Assembly: GCA_965222445.1 (NCBI GenBank)
Contig: CBDCTY010000002.1
Location: 2,666,001-2,730,000, forward strand
Length of the DNA: 64,000 nt
Source of the DNA: GCA-958296115 sp965222445
GTDB lineage: Bacteria; Chloroflexota; Dehalococcoidia; Lucifugimonadales; CAJWER01
Reading direction: 5' to 3'
Of the stretch, positions 52,000 through 60,740 are shown piece by piece (position 1 is the first letter of the stretch; every line of letters starts with the position of its first letter). A program made the translations under genes and the position numbers. The notes beneath the pieces are model-generated. The model did no database searches and was not told the DNA's origin. It was given only the letters and a program-made list of their open reading frames with translations.

Positions 52000-53181
52000 C
52001 TAAGCTGTGGCTGCCGCGGGCATCTGCCCGGCGGGTCTCGACTCGTTCGGCCTGAAGTCGGGCACATCTATCGGCTCCGAGCCGGCATCGATGGAGTCCG
52101 CCGCGAGAATCGACGGTGCGGCCGTGTCCATCGCCTTGTACACGTCGAACTCCAGCGGTTTCCCTTCAAGCACGGCTTCCCGGAAAGCGACGTGAACGTA
52201 GTAGTCGGTGCCGCGGTGCCCGCTGTCTACGGCCTCCGCAGGGGCATCCGTCCGCTCGTACTTCCAGTCGACCTTCGCGGGCCCGTGCATCTGCGTGTCC
52301 GCTATCCACATACTCTGGAGGTCGCCGTATGAGCGCCCGGACTCTAGCGAGCCCTGCGTGCCCACGACCTGGTAGTGGTGATGGTCCCTGGCGGGCGCAA
52401 GCATCTGGGTGCCCCCCTGCATCATGCGGAGGACGGTGTCGTTCTCGGTCTGCATGAGCGCGACTTGGATGTCCGCCCGCTTCAGCTCGGGGTGGGCGTA
52501 GCTCTGCCGGCGAGTGCCCATAGCAGTGACCCGCGCCACGCGGTCGTCTAGGATCATCAGTAGCGGACTCAGGTCGTGCACCAGGTAGTGGATCGGGTCC
52601 ATCTCGTGGATCCACGTCGGCCTGGCGTTGGGGTGTTTGTCCAGGTCGTAGGGGTAGACGAACTGCCCGGTGCTCCAGTCCTGGTGGTATCTGAGTATGC
52701 CCTTGTAGCTGACGTATTCGCCTTCGCAGTAGACGATCCGCCCCAGCCTGCCCTGCTGGACAAGGCCTTTCCACGCCTGGAAGAACCCGGCGTATCGCGC
52801 CTGCTCTGCCAGCTGGTACACGAGTCCGGTCCGCTCCTGCGCCGCGACGATTCGCCAGCAGTCCTCCATCGTATGGGCGGCGGGCACCTCGGCGTTGACG
52901 TGCTTTCCCGCCTCTAAGGCCTGGGCGGCCATCGCGCCCTGCTCCTTGCAGCGGACAGTCAGGGCGATGGCGTCGACGTTGGCGTCGTCCAGCATATCTT
53001 CGTACCGGGCATACTTGGCGACGCCTCTTGGATCAAGCAGGTCCGCGGCGCCTCGCTCGTGAAGAGCCGGGAACATGTCTCCGATTGCGGTCACCCGGTA
53101 GCCCGGGATTCTCTGGAGCAGCCGCAGCCAGTGGATACCCCTGTGGCCCAACCCGAACAGTCCGACTCGGATATCGCCCAT
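52000..53181 (-). CDS. Gfo/Idh/MocA-family oxidoreductase, paralogue 4
   Basis: 393 residues from ATG 53181 (GGAGGCGGAG upstream). VGLFGLGHRGIHWLRLLQRI, EVPAAHTMEDCWRIVAAQER, HYLVHDLSPLLMILDDRVAR and RDHHHYQVVGTQGSLESGR make it closest to paralogue 1. Ends PDFRPNESRPAGQMP. It is first in a two-gene unit with paralogue 3 and divergent from the large FtsX-type permease. Confidence 0.88.
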   Translation of the reverse strand: MGDIRVGLFGLGHRGIHWLRLLQRIPGYRVTAIGDMFPALHERGAADLLDPRGVAKYARYEDMLDDANVDAIALTVRCKEQGAMAAQALEAGKHVNAEVPAAHTMEDCWRIVAAQERTGLVYQLAEQARYAGFFQAWKGLVQQGRLGRIVYCEGEYVSYKGILRYHQDWSTGQFVYPYDLDKHPNARPTWIHEMDPIHYLVHDLSPLLMILDDRVARVTAMGTRRQSYAHPELKRADIQVALMQTENDTVLRMMQGGTQMLAPARDHHHYQVVGTQGSLESGRSYGDLQSMWIADTQMHGPAKVDWKYERTDAPAEAVDSGHRGTDYYVHVAFREAVLEGKPLEFDVYKAMDTAAPSILAADSIDAGSEPIDVPDFRPNESRPAGQMPAAATA

Positions 53182-53311
53182 ACTCCGCCTCCGTGCTGCT
53201 GGTCCCGGCTGCCTCGCCGCGCGGATGGTAGCATAGGGCAGCGCCGCAGGTAGTTGTACCCCATGGAAGAGTCACACGCAAGCTTGCATGTGGCTGCGAG
53301 GTGGTCCGCTA

Positions 53312-56300
53312 GTGTCGCCATTCCAGCTCGTCCTAAAGCGCGTGCGCCGTGACTGGAGGCTTCTGCTCCCCGTCGCCGTGGGCGTTCTCGCGGCGGTTAC
53401 GCTCGTCTCGGCGGCGCCTATGTTCCTCGGCAGCGTCGAGCGCCTGGGCTATGTCTCGGCGGTGAGCACCGCGCCCGAGCTGATGCTCAACATAGTCGCC
53501 TCCGCCGACTTTGTACCCGCCGCCGAACCCGGCCTGACACGCGTCGAGGAGACAGTAGCGGCGGGGCTGCGCCGGCACCTGAATGGCGTGTACGCCGGCC
53601 ATGAGCGGTCCCTGCGGACCGACGACTTCCTCCTCGATCCGACTCCCATCATCCCGACGCCGAAACCGGCCACGGCGCTGATGGACGGAGAGGAGGCCGG
53701 CCGGCCGGCCTACTTCGCAAACGCCGCCGAGTTCGAGGATCACGTGCGGGTCGTCGCGGGCCGAATGGGTGGCGGAGACGTCTCGAGTAACCTGCTCGAG
53801 TTCGCGGCGAAAGGGCCCGTCGCCGAGGCAGTTGTCAGCGCATGGACAGCCTCCGAGCTGAACATCGAAATCGGCGACACCGTCACCCTCGTCACCGGGC
53901 CGCCCAGGGACCGCGTGCGGGCCTCCGCCCGCGTGGTGGGCATAGTCGAACCAGTGGACCAAGACGACGGCTACTGGCAGGGCAGGGCGGCCATATTTTT
54001 CGACTTGCAGGCGGAGGGCGGCGCATCCGGTCCCGCCGCCTTTGTGATCACCCCCGAGGCCGCGTCTAAGCTGCCGGAGCAGCTCGTCGAGCCCGCTGGC
54101 TATGGCTTTGGTCGCGCCTTCTTCGTAGCTGTGTCCGGGCTCGATGAGCGGGTCGCGCTCGTCGAGGGTCGCAAGGCCAGCGACGCTGTCGTCGACGATG
54201 GTCGCGGCCCGATGGTGGAGGTGATTCTGGCCGTGCCCCGGGCCCTTCCCTTTGGCTTGGAGGTCGGGGACGTCCTCACCCTTACGCCGTTCCTTGATGA
54301 GCCTGTGTGGGTACGGGCGAAGATAGTGGGAATCGTGGAGCGTGCCGATCCGGACGACGTTTACTGGCAGTGGGGCCCCGCCGGCCTGTTCGATTTGCCG
54401 GAGATTCCCGACCAGCCGCTGCCACTCGTAGTCAGCCGCGAGGCGCTGGCGGGGGCCGTAGGAGGCGCCTACCCCGATTCGCTGATGCGCTCGACCTGGT
54501 TCGTGCCATTCGACCGCAGCGAGCTGCAGCGATGGTCGCCCGACGACGCCGATTTACGGCTTCGGGAGCTGAAGATCGAGCTCGCCGAGGCCCTTCCCGG
54601 CAACACCACCATTTCGGGCCTGTCGTCCCTCCTCGAGACCGTCGAGCGTCAGCGGTTCGCTGCCAGCCTGACCCTGATAGCCCTCGCCGCCACCACCGTA
54701 CTCACCCTCCTGTTCTTCGTATCCATGATGATGACCTACGTCGTGGGTGGCAGGCGGCCCGACGTGGGGAAGTTGAGCGCTCTCGGCGCGGCACGGCTGC
54801 GTATCCTGAAGCTCTACGGGGCAGAGGCCTTCGTGGTCACTCTCGGGGCGGCGGTATCCGCACCGCTTCTGGCGTTCGCTGCCGTCTCTGCGGCTGTAAT
54901 GCTTCCGATCTTCCACCCGTACCGCGGGAGCAGTCCTATCCCTGTCGAATGGGTCCACTGGTCTTTCGTCGGCGCAGCCGGGATCGGGGGTCTGTGCTTT
55001 TGCATCCTTGCCCTGCCCCCGCTCTTCGGGGCCGGCGCCGGACAGATGTCCCGGAGATTCCGCTGGGTGCGTGCGCCTTCGACATTGCTCTTCCAGAAGT
55101 ACCACGTCGATACGTTCCTGCTGGTGCTCGGGGGCCTGGTCTACTGGGAGATCTACTCCAGGGGCGAGCTCGTAGCCGGGGGCCTCTTCCGAGACGCCAG
55201 CGTGAACGAGGTCCTGTTCGTCGCCCCGGTGCTGTTGATTCTCCTGGTGGGGCTCCTGTTCGTGCGGCTCTTTCCGCTGGCGCTGCGCTTCGCAGCGGGC
55301 GAATCGCCCGCGCTCCTCGATGTGGTCGCCTTCGCGGCCGTCGCCGCGTCTGCGGCTCTGACCCTGCTCGACGCGTCGGAAGGGCCCCTTTGGTCGATTC
55401 TGGCGCTGCTGGGCATAGGGGCGGCGTATTGGGCTGGGCGCGTTGTGTCGAGGCCGAGCCTCCGATACTCCTGCCTGGCCCTCCAGGCTGTCCTTGCCGC
55501 GGCATTCGTGGCCGTGGCGGAACCGTTCTCAGGGTCGGGCCCCAGACTCGCGCCGGCCCTGGGGCTTGTGGCGCTCGTCCCGGCTCAGCTCGGCTTTGCG
55601 GCTCTTGAGGCCTACTCCAGGGCCGCGCCGGTGCCCGTTGTCATGGCCATACGGCAGATGGCTCGGAATCCCCACCCCTACATGCTGCTCAGCCTTCTGC
55701 TGGTGCTGGTCACGGGTCTTGCCACCTTTGCGGCTACGGTCGGGACGACTCTGGCCAGGCGCGACGACGATGTGGTCCGGTACGACGTGGCAGCCGACTT
55801 GAGGGTCGCGGAGATCGGCCGCTACTTGGACATCCGGGCGCTGAAGGGGAGCTTTGAGGGCCTACTCGGGGTCGAAAGTGTGTCGGCGGCCTACAGGGGC
55901 GGCGGGCTGGGACTGCCTGGGGTAGGCGATCAATTCGATCTGCTTGCCGTGCAGGCCCTGAGTTTCCGGGATACGTCCTGGTACCGGGACGACTTCTCCG
56001 CCACCACCCTGGCGGAGTTGATGGCCTCTCTGGGTCCGGCTCAAGAGACCGGGCCTGCACCGCTACCCGATGGCGCGGCCGGGCTGGGCCTGTGGGCGAA
56101 GCTGGGCCCGGTATCGCCGCCGGTCCTGGTGGGAGTCACTGTCCGGGACGGCGCAGGCGTTTCTACTTCGCTCAGTCTGGGGACGCTAAACCGGCGCGAG
56201 TGGACGAGGATGATGGCCGACTTGCCCCAGGGTATGGAGACGCCGGTCAGGGTGACTTCAATACGGCTCCTACCCGTCCCGGGGCTGATAGGCATATCCG

Positions 56301-57322
56301 GCTCCGTCCTGATCGACAGCCTGTTCGCCGTGCAGGCCGGTGCCGAGGTCGTGCTGGATGATTTTGGAGCGCCGGCTCGTTGGACGCCCGTGCCAACCTC
56401 GATGTCGCTTGCCGATAGTGCGCTGACCATAACGGAGGATGCGCGTCACGGGCCCGGATCGATGGAGTACGCGTACGGCGAGGGATCGACGAGGGCCGTC
56501 CCCGGCGTGTACGACAGCCCAAGCGGCGGATTCCTTCCGGTCGTTGTCCACGTCTCCGCGGACGGCGGGCCAGAGATGGGGGTGGGCCATACCTTCGTCG
56601 CCGACGTAGGAGGGTATCTCTTGCCGTTCGTCGTCACGGATACCGTCAAGTACTTCCCGACCGTCGATACTCGGCGGCGCAGCCTTGCGATCTGTGACCT
56701 GGACATGCTGCTGGAACATCTCGATGCCCTGGGCGCAACCGGACATATCGTCCCGAACGAGCTCTTCGTCAGGCTGGACCCCAGCGCCGGCGACGAGGTC
56801 AGGAACGAGATCGAGTCCCTCGCTCCTCGTCTCAGTCAGGTCCTGGACCGCCTCGACATGGACGAATTCCGCACGCGAACACTTGACGGCGGCCCGCTCG
56901 TAACGTCAGGTTGGCGGGCCATGAGTCTAGCCGTGCTCGCCGTATCTGCGTTCGCCGCCGTCGTGGGATACGCTGTGCACCTCCTCTCCGGGGCGAGGCG
57001 CATTCGTCGTGAGACTGGCCTCCTCCAGTCGCTTGGAGCCAGCGGAAGGCAGGGGTTGATTCGTCTCGTGCTGGAGAACCTTGTGGTGGTCGGAGCTGGG
57101 ATGGTCCTGGGGGCCTGGGCAGGCTTGCTCATGAGCGAGCTGTTCGTGCCCGCACTGTCGCCTTCGAGAGCCCCGGTCCCGCCGGTCGTCGTCACGACGG
57201 ACTGGACGGTGTTGGGAGCGATCTGGGCCGCCGAGGCCGCGACGTTCGCTTCAATGCTGCTCATATTTGGACGCCGCATTGTCCGGTCCAACACTTCCAT
57301 GAATATGGACGAAGCCCAGTGA
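53312..57322 (+). CDS. Very large FtsX-type ABC permease, gene A
   Basis: About 1,336 residues from GTG 53312 (GAGGTGG upstream; GTG or ATG at 53288 is an alternative). One N-terminal helix (LLLPVAVGVLAAVTLVSA) is followed by ~420 residues of extracytoplasmic domain containing two copies of a MacB-like unit (IGDTVTLVTGPPRDRVRASA and VGDVLTLTPFLDEPVWVRAK). The first FtsX helices come at ~455-580 with FVSMMMTYVVGGRRPDVGKL, and further helices at 600-790. A second extracytoplasmic domain and C-terminal FtsX helices (IRRETGLLQSLGASGRQGLI) complete it. The family exports lipids, lipoproteins or peptides, or signals across the membrane. No ATPase gene is nearby. Confidence 0.82.
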   Translation: MSPFQLVLKRVRRDWRLLLPVAVGVLAAVTLVSAAPMFLGSVERLGYVSAVSTAPELMLNIVASADFVPAAEPGLTRVEETVAAGLRRHLNGVYAGHERSLRTDDFLLDPTPIIPTPKPATALMDGEEAGRPAYFANAAEFEDHVRVVAGRMGGGDVSSNLLEFAAKGPVAEAVVSAWTASELNIEIGDTVTLVTGPPRDRVRASARVVGIVEPVDQDDGYWQGRAAIFFDLQAEGGASGPAAFVITPEAASKLPEQLVEPAGYGFGRAFFVAVSGLDERVALVEGRKASDAVVDDGRGPMVEVILAVPRALPFGLEVGDVLTLTPFLDEPVWVRAKIVGIVERADPDDVYWQWGPAGLFDLPEIPDQPLPLVVSREALAGAVGGAYPDSLMRSTWFVPFDRSELQRWSPDDADLRLRELKIELAEALPGNTTISGLSSLLETVERQRFAASLTLIALAATTVLTLLFFVSMMMTYVVGGRRPDVGKLSALGAARLRILKLYGAEAFVVTLGAAVSAPLLAFAAVSAAVMLPIFHPYRGSSPIPVEWVHWSFVGAAGIGGLCFCILALPPLFGAGAGQMSRRFRWVRAPSTLLFQKYHVDTFLLVLGGLVYWEIYSRGELVAGGLFRDASVNEVLFVAPVLLILLVGLLFVRLFPLALRFAAGESPALLDVVAFAAVAASAALTLLDASEGPLWSILALLGIGAAYWAGRVVSRPSLRYSCLALQAVLAAAFVAVAEPFSGSGPRLAPALGLVALVPAQLGFAALEAYSRAAPVPVVMAIRQMARNPHPYMLLSLLLVLVTGLATFAATVGTTLARRDDDVVRYDVAADLRVAEIGRYLDIRALKGSFEGLLGVESVSAAYRGGGLGLPGVGDQFDLLAVQALSFRDTSWYRDDFSATTLAELMASLGPAQETGPAPLPDGAAGLGLWAKLGPVSPPVLVGVTVRDGAGVSTSLSLGTLNRREWTRMMADLPQGMETPVRVTSIRLLPVPGLIGISGSVLIDSLFAVQAGAEVVLDDFGAPARWTPVPTSMSLADSALTITEDARHGPGSMEYAYGEGSTRAVPGVYDSPSGGFLPVVVHVSADGGPEMGVGHTFVADVGGYLLPFVVTDTVKYFPTVDTRRRSLAICDLDMLLEHLDALGATGHIVPNELFVRLDPSAGDEVRNEIESLAPRLSQVLDRLDMDEFRTRTLDGGPLVTSGWRAMSLAVLAVSAFAAVVGYAVHLLSGARRIRRETGLLQSLGASGRQGLIRLVLENLVVVGAGMVLGAWAGLLMSELFVPALSPSRAPVPPVVVTTDWTVLGAIWAAEAATFASMLLIFGRRIVRSNTSMNMDEAQ

Positions 57323-60300
57323 GCGAGGGAAGGGCGGGGCGGCTCGCTGCGTCGGTCTGGCTTATGTTCAAGCGCAGCTTGGCCCACTGGAAGAGCCTGC
57401 TGCCCCTGGTTGCCGGCCTCGTGCTGGCGTCGGCCATCATGGCGGGCACGACCATCTACTACGACGCCCTCAACAACCTGGCGTTTGGGCGGGCCCTTGC
57501 CCAGCACTCTCCCGTGGACCTCGACATCCTGGCTACCCATAGTCAACGCCCGACCTCGCACGGCGTACGCAGCAGAATCGCCGACTCCGTTGAGCGGCAG
57601 GTCGAGCTTCGCATGTCCTGGCTCATCGACGGTAGCGTCCATGCCGTCAAGTCGGAGACCCTGGCCCTGTCCCCGCCGGGAGCGGAGGCGTCGGCAGGCG
57701 CGGACGACCGTCGTGCATACTTCGCTGCCGCGCCGAGGCTCTACGACCATGTGACGCTCCTGCCAGGTGGGTCGCGCCCCCGTCCTCCGCGAATGCTTGG
57801 CGACGGGCAGCCTTTGGAGGTCGAGGCAGTTGTCCCGGTCGACGTCGCCGACGAGCTAGGGATCGAGGTCGGGCAGGTACTGTCGGCAGTGCCGTACGGA
57901 GAGAGCGCAGTGCCCTTTGCGCGGGTCACGGTGAGCGGCCTGTTCGAGCGCCGTGACCCGCTGGACGACTTCTGGGTTCTCTACGAACGGGTCCTTCAGA
58001 AGGGCGCCTCCCTGACGGTCGATACGCTCCCGCTCTTCGTCGACGAGGACGCCTACTACGGCGTGCTGGGGCCGGCGTTCGGAAGCCTCGAAAGCACCTA
58101 CGGATGGCTGCTCGACGTCGACACCGAGCGGATCGATGTCGCCGACAAGGAGCGGGTCGCCGCCGACATCGTACAGGCGCAGCAGTGGATCAACTCAGCC
58201 GTGCCCGGATTCCGCCTGTCCACTTCGCTGCTGATGGTGTTCGCCAGCTACGACGAGCGCCTGCTCTTCACCAAGGTCCCAATGCTCGTCTTCCTGGTGA
58301 CGGCGGCTATGGTGGTCCTCTACTACGTCGGAACGATGGCCTCGTTGATCATCGAACGCCGGCGGGGGGACATTGTGCTGCTCAGGGCTCGGGGCGCGGG
58401 CTCCCGCCCAGTGCTTGCCGTCTTCCTCATCGAGGGTGCAGGTATTGTGGCGCTCGCGATTGCTCTGGGGCCGCTTGCAGCCGCGGCCGCGGTGAACATG
58501 TTGGGCCTCACTCCGGGACTGTCTGATGTAAGCGGCGGTGGCGTTCTGGGAGCAAACGTGTCGGTAGGCGCGTATCTGTTGAGCGCGATCGGGGGCATGC
58601 TGGGCTTCGGCGCGATCGTACTTGTGTCCCTGCAGGCCTGCCGGACGGACGTGGCGGAGCACCGCCAGCGCCTGGCGAGGCCCCCTGAGCTGCCCCTCTT
58701 TCAGCGGCGGTACCTCGACGTCATGCTCCTGGTGGTTGCCGTCGTGCTCTTTCGTCAGCTTGCCGAACAGGGCTCGGTGCTCGCGGTAGGGCTGTTTGGC
58801 GAGGCGGTCGTCAATCACATACTGCTGGCTGCGCCTGGCCTGGCGCTCATCGCAGCATCCATGGTCCTACTGCGGCTCTTCCCCGTCGCCATGAGGGTGC
58901 TTGGAGGAGTGCTGTCGCGCTACTCTTCCGCGTCCCTCATGCTCGGGGTCTGGCACATATCGAGAAACCCGACGCCGTACTCCAGGGTTTTCCTGCTCCT
59001 CGTGCTCATGGCGGGGCTTGGTGTGGCGGCTGCCAGCTTTGTAGCCACTCTGGAGCGCAATTTCGAGGAGCGCGTCCTCTACTCCACCGGCGGCGACATC
59101 AGAGTGGAGGGGATAGGTCTCGACCTCGGCATACCCCGGCGCGACATCGCCGCTGCCTATGAGAAGAACGAGGCCACCGGGCGGGCCGCCCCTGTCTACA
59201 GGGGAAGGGCGAGGGACGCCACCCTTCCGCAACGCCGGGCCCTCACAATCCTCGCGGTAGACATCGACAGCTTCGAAGACGTCGCGTGGCTGCCGGAAGA
59301 CTTCCCCACGGACTTGGTCGGAGACGTCCTGAGGTCGTCCCGTCGGTCGGCGCCCGCCGGTCTGCAGCTTTCCGAGACGGCCTCCACCCTGAACGTTCGG
59401 TTCAAGGCGGAGCGGCCCGATCCGTCCCTGCGGCTGACGTTCCGGGTCAGGGACGCGAACGACCGCTACCACAGCTACACCGCCGGCCCGCTGGGAAGGA
59501 GCGACTTCCTGGGCAACGTGAAGAAACCTGAGTGGCTGCTTGGCTCGACGAGCTTCCACGGCCCCGGCAGGTGGTGGCAAGGCCCCCTAGCCCTCGTCTC
59601 GATGGGCGTCCACTCCGAATACCACTCAGACCCCCTCCCGCGCGGCTCCATCCTGATCGACCACATATCAGAGGGCCGCTTCGATGCCGTGCCTTCCGGT
59701 CAGGGATACAAGGAGCTTCGTGTCGAGACTGAGGTCGTCGAGCCGTTCGACTCTATCGAAGCGTGGAGCGTGATGAGACTCAACACCGAGTCCAGCCCGG
59801 ACGTCCTGAGCGGCGCCGGTGAAGTCAGGTTTTCATGGGGAGGCGGAGGAGCCGTGACCAGCCACGGGATCATGTTCGGACCGAGTCCCCCCCCAATGTC
59901 CGTCCTGGGCAGCGCTTCCCTTGTCGAGTCTGGCGACTACCGCCTGGGGGACCGGATCTCCCTTTCCATGGCTGGCCGGACCATTCCAGCCACGCTCGCT
60001 GGAACGGTCGAGCTGTTCCCGACGCTCGACCCAAGGTCGGAGCGGTTCGTTGTGGCCGACCTGAAGACCCTTGTGCGCTATGCCAACCTGGACCCCCTCG
60101 CCGATGAGCTGCAGCCCAACGAGGTCTGGCTGTCGCTCACGTCTGATCCCGAAGTCAGCGAACGCCCTACGCAACGCTTCTACGAGCGCCCATTCGAGGC
60201 CGAGCTGGTACACGACAGGGCCCGGCTGCTGGCCGAGTCGAACGTCGACCCGCTGGCCAGGGCCGGCTGGCGCGCCCTCTTGGTGGGCGCTTTTTCGACC

Positions 60301-60690
60301 GTCCTGCTGCTTGCCTCGATCGGCTTCTTCGTCCACGTCTACTTCTCGTTCCGGGAGCGCGAGCAGCAGTTCGCCGTCCTCAGGTCGATCGGCCTCTCGA
60401 CGCGGCAGCTTGCGGCCATAGTCTGGCTGGAGCAGGCTGTACAGGTGCTCGGCGGGATGGCCCTTGGGACATGGATGGGTGTGCGCCTCGTGTCGGCCGT
60501 CATGCCGTTCATGGGCCACGACGAGACGGGAGGCCAGGTGGTGCCGCCATTCGCCGTGCAGGTGGACTGGACCTCGTTGGCCCTGGCCTACGCGGTTATC
60601 GCGGTCATATTCGGGGGCATCATGGCCGGCGTCGTCTGGGCCGTCCACCGCGTCGCCGCCCACCGAGCCCTCCGAATCGAGGATATCTAG
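57319..60690 (+). CDS. Very large FtsX-type ABC permease, gene B
   Basis: 1,123 residues. The GTG start overlaps the stop of gene A as GTGA, so the two subunits are made together, most likely as a heterodimer. N-terminal helix LLPLVAGLVLASAIMAGTTI; MacB-like domain (LGIEVGQVLSAVPYGESAVP); FtsX helices with MASLIIERRRGDIVLLRARG; a second large extracytoplasmic domain (about 580-980); C-terminal helices with REREQQFAVLRSIGLSTRQL, the typical cytoplasmic loop before the last helices. Same architecture as gene A with divergent sequence. Confidence 0.85.
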   Translation: MSEGRAGRLAASVWLMFKRSLAHWKSLLPLVAGLVLASAIMAGTTIYYDALNNLAFGRALAQHSPVDLDILATHSQRPTSHGVRSRIADSVERQVELRMSWLIDGSVHAVKSETLALSPPGAEASAGADDRRAYFAAAPRLYDHVTLLPGGSRPRPPRMLGDGQPLEVEAVVPVDVADELGIEVGQVLSAVPYGESAVPFARVTVSGLFERRDPLDDFWVLYERVLQKGASLTVDTLPLFVDEDAYYGVLGPAFGSLESTYGWLLDVDTERIDVADKERVAADIVQAQQWINSAVPGFRLSTSLLMVFASYDERLLFTKVPMLVFLVTAAMVVLYYVGTMASLIIERRRGDIVLLRARGAGSRPVLAVFLIEGAGIVALAIALGPLAAAAAVNMLGLTPGLSDVSGGGVLGANVSVGAYLLSAIGGMLGFGAIVLVSLQACRTDVAEHRQRLARPPELPLFQRRYLDVMLLVVAVVLFRQLAEQGSVLAVGLFGEAVVNHILLAAPGLALIAASMVLLRLFPVAMRVLGGVLSRYSSASLMLGVWHISRNPTPYSRVFLLLVLMAGLGVAAASFVATLERNFEERVLYSTGGDIRVEGIGLDLGIPRRDIAAAYEKNEATGRAAPVYRGRARDATLPQRRALTILAVDIDSFEDVAWLPEDFPTDLVGDVLRSSRRSAPAGLQLSETASTLNVRFKAERPDPSLRLTFRVRDANDRYHSYTAGPLGRSDFLGNVKKPEWLLGSTSFHGPGRWWQGPLALVSMGVHSEYHSDPLPRGSILIDHISEGRFDAVPSGQGYKELRVETEVVEPFDSIEAWSVMRLNTESSPDVLSGAGEVRFSWGGGGAVTSHGIMFGPSPPPMSVLGSASLVESGDYRLGDRISLSMAGRTIPATLAGTVELFPTLDPRSERFVVADLKTLVRYANLDPLADELQPNEVWLSLTSDPEVSERPTQRFYERPFEAELVHDRARLLAESNVDPLARAGWRALLVGAFSTVLLLASIGFFVHVYFSFREREQQFAVLRSIGLSTRQLAAIVWLEQAVQVLGGMALGTWMGVRLVSAVMPFMGHDETGGQVVPPFAVQVDWTSLALAYAVIAVIFGGIMAGVVWAVHRVAAHRALRIEDI

Positions 60691-60740
60691 CCCCGCACCC
60701 GCTTCCACGCTCGCTATTCGGTTGTGTTGTCGGGTTGGGT

